DNA of 5,329 nucleotides, taken from contig JACDHQ010000195.1 in the NCBI GenBank assembly GCA_013820975.1, positions 1-5,329 on the forward strand. Direction: 5' to 3'. This DNA is from Gemmatimonadaceae bacterium (lineage in GTDB: Bacteria; Gemmatimonadota; Gemmatimonadetes; Gemmatimonadales; Gemmatimonadaceae). The notes beneath the pieces were generated by a model, which was given only the letters and a program-made list of their open reading frames with translations, searched no databases and had not been told where the DNA came from. A program made the translations under genes and the position numbers. Positions 1 through 5,329 of the stretch are shown here, in pieces (within the stretch, counting starts at the first letter, position 1; every line of letters begins with the position of its first letter).

Positions 1-855
1 GCGCCGCAGCAGGTGCTGCGGGTCGGCTCCCGGCGCCAGTTCGAGCTCATATGTGCGGTTGTGGTCATCCACCCGAGCGACCAGCGTTGGGTCGCGCAGC
101 ACCTCCGCGACCGCCGTCCGCGCGTCCCCGGCACTCTCGGCCAGCGACAGTGCGATGTTGCGCTGCCCATGCTCCGCCTTCACGTCGGCGACGCGGCCGT
201 CGAGCACCTTCTCGCCGCGCGCGATGATGCACACGGAGTCGCACATCTTCTCGGCATTCTCCATCACGTGCGTCGAGAAGATCACCGTCTTTCCACGCTG
301 CTTGAGGTCCACGACGGTGTCCTTCAGCGCCTGCGCATTGATCGGGTCGAGCCCGGAGAACGGCTCGTCGAGGATCACGAGCTCGGGATCATGAAGCAGC
401 GCCGCGATGAACTGCACCTTCTGCTGCATGCCGCGCGACAGCTCATCGACCTTGGCCTTGCCCCAGTCCTTCCCCTCCGTCCGGAGCGAGAGCCGGTCGA
501 GCCACTCGTCGATCCGGCGGTCGGCAGTCTTCCCGTCGAGCCCCTTGAGCTCACCGAGAAAGCGCAGTACGCGGCGGACTTCCATCTTCTTGTAGAGGCC
601 GCGCTCTTCCGGCAGATAGCCGATGCGGTCGGTCACGCCAAGCTCCGCGTGCCCCTGGCCGAAGATGCTGATGGTGCCCGAGTCGGGCGCGATGATCGAG
701 AGGATCATTCGGATCGTCGTCGTCTTCCCGGCGCCATTGGGGCCGAGGAGTCCGTACACCGTGCCACGTGGTACCTGAAGACTCAGGTCGCGGACGGCGA
801 CGTGCTGGTCGTAGCGCTTGACGGCGTTCCGGATGTCGATGGCGAGATCGGGCAT
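1..855 (-). CDS. ABC-2 type exporter ATP-binding protein, 3' end cut by window edge
   Basis: This is the cytoplasmic ATPase that would power an ABC-2 type exporter; its permease is not in view and may lie past the left edge. 285 residues are visible and the frame is still open at position 1. Walker A is GPNGAGKT at residues 38-45 and a Q-loop-like YLPEERGLY is at 79-87. The signature LSRGMQQKVQF is at 138-148, Walker B with D-loop LVILDEPFSGLD at 158-169, and the switch His is H195 (STHVM). After about residue 205 comes a non-catalytic tail like the DUF4162 region of NatA/YhaQ-type ATPases, which usually reach about 300 residues, so little is missing. The signature wording (GMQQK) and the PEERGLY segment are typical of that subfamily. 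ATG at 855 is chosen because MPDLAIDIRNAVKRY matches the usual start of the domain. No good Shine-Dalgarno is visible. An in-frame ATG at 933 would add 26 residues unlike the family. Substrate is unknown. Confidence 0.95.
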   Translation of the reverse strand, partial: MPDLAIDIRNAVKRYDQHVAVRDLSLQVPRGTVYGLLGPNGAGKTTTIRMILSIIAPDSGTISIFGQGHAELGVTDRIGYLPEERGLYKKMEVRRVLRFLGELKGLDGKTADRRIDEWLDRLSLRTEGKDWGKAKVDELSRGMQQKVQFIAALLHDPELVILDEPFSGLDPINAQALKDTVVDLKQRGKTVIFSTHVMENAEKMCDSVCIIARGEKVLDGRVADVKAEHGQRNIALSLAESAGDARTAVAEVLRDPTLVARVDDHNRTYELELAPGADPQHLLRR

Positions 856-878
856 CTGGAGGGGGTGGAGGTGACGGG

Positions 879-884
879 AATATA
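879..884 (-). promoter_or_regulatory. Possible -10 element for the ABC ATPase gene
   Basis: Read on the minus strand, this stretch is TATATT, an AT-rich hexamer standing out in GC-rich DNA. It ends 23 bp before the ATG at 855, which would give a leader of roughly 15-20 nt. There is no recognisable -35 hexamer at 17-18 bp spacing (the sequence there is GC-rich), so this rests on the -10 match alone. Confidence 0.22.
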
Positions 885-958
885 CCGATGCCGGCAGTCG
901 CGCGAGGCGAGATTCACGCAGCGAATACGACATGCGTACATCCGCGACGCGACTGGCG

Positions 959-992
959 ACGGATCTGGGGTCAGGACGGATCTGGGGTCAGA
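959..992. repeat. 17-bp direct tandem duplication with GGGGTCAG core
   Basis: Two adjacent 17-bp units, 959-975 and 976-992, match at 16 of 17 positions; only the last base differs (G versus A). Each reads ACGGATCTGGGGTCAG plus one base. The second unit overlaps the first copy of the 32-bp array to its right, and both repeat types share the octamer GGGGTCAG (967-974 and 984-991). It lies in the gap upstream of the ABC ATPase gene. No protein-coding role is supported. Confidence 0.9.
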
Positions 993-1092
993 GTCGGCGG
1001 TGATTGGTACCGGCCGGGGTCAGAGTCGGCGGTGATTGGTACCGGCTGGGGTCAGAGTCGGCGGTGATTGGTACCGGCTGGGGTCAGAGTCG
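984..1092. repeat. 32-bp tandem repeat, three full copies plus a 13-bp stub
   Basis: Full copies are at 984-1015, 1016-1047 and 1048-1079. Copies 2 and 3 are identical, and copy 1 differs only in its last base (C instead of T). A stub at 1080-1092 repeats the first 13 bases, GGGGTCAGAGTCG, and then diverges. Each unit starts with that string, continues GCGGTGATTGGTACCGGCT, and contains a KpnI-type GGTACC palindrome. It also has a weak CGGT/ACCG inverted pair (998-1001 and 1009-1012 in copy 1). There are no unique spacers, so it is not a CRISPR array. The array fills the right half of the gap between the permease and ABC ATPase genes, and the stub overlaps the last two sense codons and the stop of the permease. 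Function is unknown; recent slippage or unequal crossing-over is the simplest origin. Confidence 0.97.
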
Positions 1093-2265
1093 CCGCCGCG
1101 AGAGAATCCAACCCGCCGCGCCTCCCGCCACCAGTCCCGTCGCATACCCATATGGCGCCACCACCACGACTCCACCGACAAACAGCGCCAGCGGCAACCC
1201 TGTCGCCTCTCCGCGTGGCAGCGTCCGGATCAGAATGATGAGCGCAAGCCCCTCGACGCCCAGCAGCACGCCCAGCACCGGCAGCGGAAAGGTCGACACC
1301 AGCTCGGCGAATGCACCGCTGAAGAACAGTCCCGCCGCGAGGAACACCGTACCGTAGATCACCACCGATCCGCCGGTGCGGCCGCCGAGCGCGTAGTGTC
1401 CGGCCAGGCCACCCGAGCCATGGCACACCGGCACGCCCCCGAGCCACGGCGCGACGAGGTTCATCAGCCCGTACGTGATACCGATGCGTCGCACGCCGAC
1501 AGGGCGATCCGGAAAGAGGTCTGTGGTGAGGCGCTCCGTCGCAAGGATCGAGTTGCCGAGTGAAAGTGGCAACTGCGGCAGCGCCAGCACGATGAATCCG
1601 GTCGCGATATCGGCGATCGAGGGCGTCCGCATCGACGGAAGCGCGAGGCCGAATCCATCGGCTATGCTACCGGGGGGCGACGCGTACACGAGCGCGTACG
1701 CCATCCCGAGGACGATCACGAAGGGCGCGGGTGGAACGCGCCGGTTGCCCAAGAGTGCCAGTACAATGAGCGCCGCCGCGGCCGCGAGGATCAACCCGCT
1801 CGTCCCGAGCGACGGGATGTAGCGCCAGGCGGCAAGGATGGTGAGCTGCAGCCCGAGCCCGAGTTGCAGCCCACGCACGACGGCAACGGGAATCACGCGC
1901 GCGAGCCACTCGAGCGCGCCCGTGAGTGCGAGCACCAGCATCACCCCGCCGATCGCCAGCCCACCGCCGGCGATGACTTCTGGCGACAGCTGCTGCGCGA
2001 TGACGATCACGGCAACCGCCTTGAGCGGCTGCACCGGCATCGGCATCCGGTAGTGGATACCCGTTGCAACCTGCGCGAGCCCGAACACAACCAGCACGCT
2101 CGCCGCATCGAGCCCGGCCGCCAGCACCATCCCCACGAGCAGCGGCAGGTCGGTCCCGAGATCACCGAACGCGCCCGAGAGCTCGTTGCGGTCGAAGCGA
2201 AGGCGGGGGCCAGCCGCGGGAGATTTCGCGGCGTTCGCCGGCAGCGGTTGCATATCGGCGGGCAT
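1084..2265 (-). CDS. MOT1-family sulfate/molybdate permease
   Basis: This is an integral inner-membrane protein that likely imports an oxyanion, molybdate or sulfate; sequence alone does not separate the two. Using ATG at 2265 it has 393 residues. MOT1-family hallmarks are visible: AFGDLGTDLPLLVGM near residues 32-46, MPVQPLKA near 76-83, and GGVPVCHGSGGLAGHY near 276-291. Between and after them lie about ten hydrophobic stretches, ending in a short basic tail SRRRL. Length is normal for bacterial members. The start is set by GTGGAG at 2275-2280 on the minus strand, 9 nt before the ATG. A GTG at 2337 would add 24 low-complexity residues and leave only 14 bp to the divergent peptidase start; an ATG at 2253 is also possible. 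The TGA stop lies within a repeat stub. No molybdenum-cofactor gene is in view to support the substrate. Confidence 0.92.
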   Translation of the reverse strand: MPADMQPLPANAAKSPAAGPRLRFDRNELSGAFGDLGTDLPLLVGMVLAAGLDAASVLVVFGLAQVATGIHYRMPMPVQPLKAVAVIVIAQQLSPEVIAGGGLAIGGVMLVLALTGALEWLARVIPVAVVRGLQLGLGLQLTILAAWRYIPSLGTSGLILAAAAALIVLALLGNRRVPPAPFVIVLGMAYALVYASPPGSIADGFGLALPSMRTPSIADIATGFIVLALPQLPLSLGNSILATERLTTDLFPDRPVGVRRIGITYGLMNLVAPWLGGVPVCHGSGGLAGHYALGGRTGGSVVIYGTVFLAAGLFFSGAFAELVSTFPLPVLGVLLGVEGLALIILIRTLPRGEATGLPLALFVGGVVVVAPYGYATGLVAGGAAGWILSRRRL

Positions 2266-2351
2266 CGGGACAATCTCCACCGGCGGCGACTGTGCGTCTA
2301 CATGGCAGCCCGCGGCCGGCAGTCCACGTCCGTTCACTCGACCCCTCGATC
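2266..2351. promoter_or_regulatory. Divergent promoter region between permease and peptidase
   Basis: These 86 bp separate two divergently transcribed genes and so should carry both promoters. The only clear element is the permease ribosome binding site, GTGGAG on the minus strand at 2275-2280. No convincing -35/-10 pair is visible on either strand, and there is no evident Shine-Dalgarno before the peptidase ATG at 2352. The role is inferred from gene layout, not from recognised promoter motifs. Confidence 0.5.
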
Positions 2352-3632
2352 ATGCTCCGCCAGCTTGCCCTGGTCTCCGCTGCCCTCGCCGTCACGGCAG
2401 GGTCCACGGCTGCCCAGATCCCAGTCTCGAAGGAACCGGCGCTGGGGCGTTCGGGAACGGCCGGCCCACTCCAGGCCGCCCTGGACATGATCAGGGCTGA
2501 CAACGCCTGGACGCTCCAGCAGCAGCGGGAGCTCTGCGAGATTCCCGCACCGCCATTCCAGGAAGCGGCGCGCGCCGCCGAGTACCTGAAGCGCATGCGG
2601 GCCCTTGGCCTGATGAACGGCCGCATCGACGCGGAGGGGAATGCGATCGCTGAGCGCCCTGGATCCACGGGGCCGACCGTGGTCGTGGTCGGCCATCTCG
2701 ATACGGTCTTCCCCGAAGGCACCGACGTCACCGTTCGCGAGCAGGGCGGGCGCCTGACCGGCCCGGGGATCGGTGACAACTGCCGCGGGCTGGCGGCAAT
2801 GCTCGCCGTCGCGCGCGCCTTTCAGCGCACCGACGTGCCCAACGCGGGTCGCATCATCTTCGTCGGGAACGTCGGCGAGGAGGGGCCAGGCAACCTGCGC
2901 GGCGTGAAGCACCTCTACGACGTCGAATTGAAGGGTCAGATCGACTACTTCGTCGCCGTCGACGGAGCAGGGCTCGACCTCGTCACCAGCGCGGTGGGGA
3001 GCAAGCGTTACAAGCTGGCGTTCAAGGGGCCGGGCGGCCACTCGTACGGCGCCTTCGGCATCCCCAACCCCATTCACGCACTCGGCCGCGCGATCGCGAC
3101 GGTCAGCGACCTGCAGGTGCCCGCCAACCCGCGCACGACCTTCAACGTCGGCATCATCAGCGGCGGCACGTCGGTGAACTCCATCCCCTTCGAGGGGATT
3201 GCCGAGATCGACATGCGCAGCGAGTCACCGGAAGCACTCGACCGCCTCGAGCAGCGCGTGATGAACGCCTTCCGCGAGGCGCTCGACGCCGAGAATGCGC
3301 GCTGGCCAGGTGCCCGTGCGCAGGAGGCGCGGCTCTCGCTGCAGGTCGACACGATCGGCATCCGCCCCGCGGGGTCTCAGCTCGAGACAGCACCGATCGT
3401 CCAGGCCGCCCTCGGTGCGGCGCGCGCTCTCGACTTCACCACACGGATCGGCGCGTCGAGCACCGACGCCAACGTGCCGCTCGGCCGCGGGCTTCCGGGG
3501 ATCTCGATGGACGCGGGCGGACGCGGGAGCGGCGCTCACTCCCTCGACGAGTGGTACGAAGATGGCCAGCGCGGGTGGCTCGGCCCCCAGTGGATCGCGC
3601 TGACCATCACCAACCTGACGGGGCTGCGCTAG
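2352..3632 (+). CDS. Secreted M20-family zinc peptidase
   Basis: A 426-residue exported metallopeptidase of the M20/M25/M40 type (peptidase T / carboxypeptidase-like), expected to cleave peptide or acyl-amino-acid substrates using two zinc ions. Residues 1-21 form a Sec signal peptide with a hydrophobic core (LALVSAALAVTA) and likely cleavage at TAA-Q near residue 21. The metal site is complete: H115 and D117 (GHLDTVF), bridging D142 (GIGDNCRG), the E176-E177 pair (general base and ligand), D204 (AVDGAG) and H396 (GAHSLDEW). The lid/dimerisation domain spans about 215-330 and contains GPGGHSYGAFG with the usual His at 230 and GGTSVNSIP. ATG at 2352 is chosen because it begins the signal peptide. 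The reading frame is open further upstream to 2064, but that part is antisense to the permease gene. The natural substrate is unknown. The stop overlaps the converging lipoprotein stop. Confidence 0.95.
   Translation: MLRQLALVSAALAVTAGSTAAQIPVSKEPALGRSGTAGPLQAALDMIRADNAWTLQQQRELCEIPAPPFQEAARAAEYLKRMRALGLMNGRIDAEGNAIAERPGSTGPTVVVVGHLDTVFPEGTDVTVREQGGRLTGPGIGDNCRGLAAMLAVARAFQRTDVPNAGRIIFVGNVGEEGPGNLRGVKHLYDVELKGQIDYFVAVDGAGLDLVTSAVGSKRYKLAFKGPGGHSYGAFGIPNPIHALGRAIATVSDLQVPANPRTTFNVGIISGGTSVNSIPFEGIAEIDMRSESPEALDRLEQRVMNAFREALDAENARWPGARAQEARLSLQVDTIGIRPAGSQLETAPIVQAALGAARALDFTTRIGASSTDANVPLGRGLPGISMDAGGRGSGAHSLDEWYEDGQRGWLGPQWIALTITNLTGLR
3629..3632. other. Shared CTAG holding two convergent stop codons
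   Basis: The peptidase ends with TAG at 3630-3632 on the plus strand, and the lipoprotein ends with TAG read from 3631 to 3629 on the minus strand. The two coding sequences therefore overlap by the 4-bp palindrome CTAG, leaving no intergenic space for a terminator between them. Confidence 0.93.
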
Positions 3633-4105
3633 CGGGCGACGAACCGCGCGCTGTCGCCGGCCAGGGTGATCAGCGTCAGCGTGGAGTCCCGCTGCGCGAT
3701 GCGCCGCGCCTGCTCGATGATACCGAGGAAGCGCTGCTCGAGCGCCATGCCATCGGAGCAGGCCATGCGGGTGCTCACCGGCGCCGTGAAGACGAGCGAA
3801 TCCGCTGAGCGCCGCTCCCAGGTGCTCGACCACTGGTTGCAGCCGGCGAAGCCATTCACGCGCCGCTCGGCGCCGCTGTAGAACTCGAGCGTGGCCGGGC
3901 GGCCGCCTGACCCCAGGGGTGCTGCGGCACCATTGATGGTCGCCAATGTCCACGTCGGTCCAAAGACCGACCGGACGTACGCCGAATCGGCAGCGCGGCC
4001 GGCCCGTGAATTGGGAGCAGGCTCACCCGGCGGGCCGCAGGCAGCGAGCGCGACCACGACAGAGGCAACCGTTAAAGTCAGGACCGACGACTGGCGTGAA
4101 GGCAT
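3629..4105 (-). CDS. META-domain (HslJ-like) lipoprotein
   Basis: A 158-residue predicted lipoprotein. Residues 1-22 form a signal peptide ending in the lipobox L-A-A-C, with C23 as the lipidation site. G24 follows it, so Lol-type outer-membrane sorting is plausible in a Gram-negative host. After a Pro/Ala-rich linker (about 24-42), one META domain spans about 47-156. It shows the opening GPTWTLATING (W52, N58-G59), the central GFAGCNQW (85-92), the STRMACSDG segment (111-119), and E123 leading into the last helix and strand. META domains occur in HslJ, linked to heat-shock and novobiocin resistance in E. coli, and in many uncharacterised envelope proteins; the molecular activity is not known. 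The start ATG at 4105 fits the signal peptide, but no Shine-Dalgarno is apparent. It lies 51 bp downstream of the desulfurase gene on the same strand, so co-transcription is possible. Confidence 0.88.
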   Translation of the reverse strand: MPSRQSSVLTLTVASVVVALAACGPPGEPAPNSRAGRAADSAYVRSVFGPTWTLATINGAAAPLGSGGRPATLEFYSGAERRVNGFAGCNQWSSTWERRSADSLVFTAPVSTRMACSDGMALEQRFLGIIEQARRIAQRDSTLTLITLAGDSARFVAR

Positions 4106-4156
4106 GGTGAACCGGAAGAAGGAGTTCCCGTGCTGTTGCAGGATTCTCGCCGCGGC
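4106..4156. other. Short gap between desulfurase and lipoprotein genes
   Basis: This 51-bp spacer separates two minus-strand genes. I see no hairpin with a T-tract that would act as an intrinsic terminator, no strong promoter and no clear Shine-Dalgarno before the lipoprotein ATG. Read-through transcription from the desulfurase gene is the simplest reading, but is not demonstrated. Confidence 0.45.
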
Positions 4157-5329
4157 CTACCCGGCGAAGACCGTGATCGCCTGCTCGACCCCCGCCGCCA
4201 GCGCCTCCACGTCGTCGCCGTCGCTGTAGACGTAGAACGATGCGCGCGCCGTCGCCGGCACCTGGAGCCGGCGCATCAGCGGCTGCGCGCAGTGATGGCC
4301 GGCGCGGATGCACACATTCCGGTCGTCGAGGATCGTCGCCAGGTCGTGCGGGTGGACGCCCTCGACCGTGAAGGCGACAACGCCGCTCCGCAGCGCCGGA
4401 TCCATGGGGCCGTGGATCCGGACCTCCGGGATCGAAGCGAGCCGCTCCAGCGCCTGACCGATGAGCGCGACCTCGTGCGCCCGCACCCGCGCCATGCCGA
4501 TCCGCGAGAGGTAGTCGCACGCCGCCCCCAGCCCCACCGCATCGGCGACGTTCGGGGTGCCCGCCTCGAACTTGTGCGGGAGCACGTTCCACGTCGTCTC
4601 GATGTCGCCCACGAAGTCGATCATGTCGCCGCCGGTCTGGTACGGTGACATCGCCTCGAGCACGCTCCGCCGGCCGAGCAGGCCACCGATTCCCATCGGG
4701 CCCAGCATCTTGTGCCCGCTGAAGGCGTAGAGATCCACGCCTGCGGCGTCCAGCGACGGCCACTCGACCTCGAGGTGCGGCGCGCCCTGCGCACCGTCCA
4801 CGACCACCAGGGCGCCCGCGCGCTTCGCCATCGCCGCGATCTCAGCCACGGGGTTGATGGTGCCGAGCGCGTTGGACACATGGCCGAAGGCGACGACGCG
4901 GGTGCGGTCGCCGATCAGCGACTGCAGGTGATCGAGGTCGACCTGGCCGTCAGCGGTCAACTCGGCGATGAGGAACCGCGCACCGCGGTCTCGCGCCACT
5001 TGCTGCCAGGGGACGAAGTTCGCGTGATGCTCGAGTCCCGTGACGACCACGTCGTCGCCGGGCTGGAGCATCGGCCGTCCCCAGCCATGCGCGACGAGGT
5101 TGATGGCCTCGGTGGTGCCCCGCGTGAAGATGATCGTGCTCGCATCGCGCACTCCGAAGAACCGCGCAACCGTCTCCCGTGCATCGTGATACCGCTGGGT
5201 CGCGCGCGCGGACAGCGCATAGGCGCCGCGGTGCGGGTTGGCGTTGTCGTGCTCGTAGTATCCCCGCATCGCATCGAGCACGGCGGCCGGCTTCTGGGTG
5301 GTCGCCGCGGAGTCGAGGTAGTGGAGCCC
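4157..5329 (-). CDS. sufS: SufS-type cysteine desulfurase, N-terminus cut by window edge
   Basis: A pyridoxal-phosphate enzyme that takes sulfur from L-cysteine as a persulfide, mainly for Fe-S cluster assembly, giving alanine. 390 residues are visible; the frame runs off the right edge and probably lacks only 15-25 residues, since YLDSAATTQKP is near the start of the family. Group II (SufS/CsdA) features are NPHRGAYALSARAT, RGTTEAINLVA, EHHANFVPWQ (His stacking on the cofactor), VVDGAQGAPH (Asp and Gln contacting the cofactor), the Schiff-base lysine in SGHKMLGP (visible residue 207, codon 4709-4711), and AGHHCAQPLM with catalytic Cys at visible residue 347. The single Cys in a short HHCAQP loop separates it from IscS/NifS. 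The GTG at 5279-5281 is an internal Val codon, not the start. sufB/C/D genes could lie past the right edge; no sufU or sufE follows it here. A CsdA-like role cannot be excluded. Confidence 0.94.
   Translation of the reverse strand, partial: GLHYLDSAATTQKPAAVLDAMRGYYEHDNANPHRGAYALSARATQRYHDARETVARFFGVRDASTIIFTRGTTEAINLVAHGWGRPMLQPGDDVVVTGLEHHANFVPWQQVARDRGARFLIAELTADGQVDLDHLQSLIGDRTRVVAFGHVSNALGTINPVAEIAAMAKRAGALVVVDGAQGAPHLEVEWPSLDAAGVDLYAFSGHKMLGPMGIGGLLGRRSVLEAMSPYQTGGDMIDFVGDIETTWNVLPHKFEAGTPNVADAVGLGAACDYLSRIGMARVRAHEVALIGQALERLASIPEVRIHGPMDPALRSGVVAFTVEGVHPHDLATILDDRNVCIRAGHHCAQPLMRRLQVPATARASFYVYSDGDDVEALAAGVEQAITVFAG

Noticed and set aside
853..933. Upstream ATG at 933 as start of the ABC ATPase
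   Set aside because: It adds 26 residues with no resemblance to the family N-terminus and no clear ribosome binding site.
998..1012. CGGT/ACCG inverted pair inside each repeat as a terminator or attenuator hairpin
   Set aside because: The stem is only 4 bp with a 7-nt loop and no T-tract, too weak to call.
13..1035. Long plus-strand open frame of 340 residues opposite the ABC ATPase
   Set aside because: It is antisense to a gene with complete Walker A, signature and Walker B motifs, and its Arg/Val/Leu/Asp-rich translation resembles no family; long antisense frames are expected in high-GC DNA.
984..1092. Possible CRISPR array
   Set aside because: The 32-bp units abut directly with no unique spacers, and no cas gene is in view.
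1004..1563. Plus-strand frames starting in the repeat array (117 and 175 residues)
   Set aside because: Their starts come from the repeat itself. Because 32 is not a multiple of 3, each copy is read in a different frame, and the rest is antisense to the permease.
2064..2351. N-terminal extension of the peptidase to an ATG at 2064
   Set aside because: The extension is Arg/Pro-rich, mostly antisense to the permease, and would bury the signal peptide that starts at 2352.
2162..3077. Minus-strand frames of 205 and 247 residues opposite the peptidase
   Set aside because: The peptidase has a full set of M20 metal ligands and a signal peptide; the antisense frames show no recognisable motif.
4023..4763. 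Minus-strand frame of 246 residues overlapping the desulfurase and lipoprotein genes
   Set aside because: It is an Arg/Gly/Ala-rich out-of-frame shadow of the desulfurase gene, with no family features.
5279..5281. GTG as the start of the desulfurase
   Set aside because: The frame continues upstream to the window edge through YLDSAATTQKP, a conserved N-terminal segment, so this codon is an internal valine.

Overview
The window is high-GC, gene-dense bacterial DNA. It carries five protein-coding genes, four on the minus strand and one on the plus strand, with little space between them except for one repeat-bearing gap. Nothing in the sequence fixes the taxon. The base composition, a Sec-secreted peptidase and an LAAC-type lipoprotein fit a high-GC, probably Gram-negative, environmental bacterium; a Gemmatimonadota-like host is only a guess.

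From left to right: (1) positions 1-855, minus strand, the ATPase of an ABC-2 type exporter, cut off by the left edge near its C-terminus. (2) 856-1083, a non-coding gap holding a 17-bp tandem duplication followed by a 32-bp tandem array of three full copies and a 13-bp stub. (3) 1084-2265, minus strand, a MOT1-family sulfate/molybdate permease whose stop codon lies inside the stub. (4) 2266-2351, a short divergent promoter region. (5) 2352-3632, plus strand, a secreted M20-family metallopeptidase. (6) 3629-4105, minus strand, a META-domain (HslJ-like) lipoprotein that converges on the peptidase so tightly that both stop codons lie in one CTAG. (7) 4157-5329, minus strand, a SufS-type cysteine desulfurase, cut off by the right edge at its N-terminus.

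The genes do not form one obvious pathway. The desulfurase (sulfur mobilisation for Fe-S clusters) and the lipoprotein are only 51 bp apart on the same strand and could be co-transcribed. The permease and the ABC ATPase share a strand but are separated by the repeats. The plus-strand peptidase is isolated.

I see no convincing undescribed system. The most unusual element is the nested repeat around a GGGGTCAG core between 959 and 1092, which runs into the 3' end of the permease gene. No tRNA, rRNA, CRISPR array, transposase or riboswitch was recognised.
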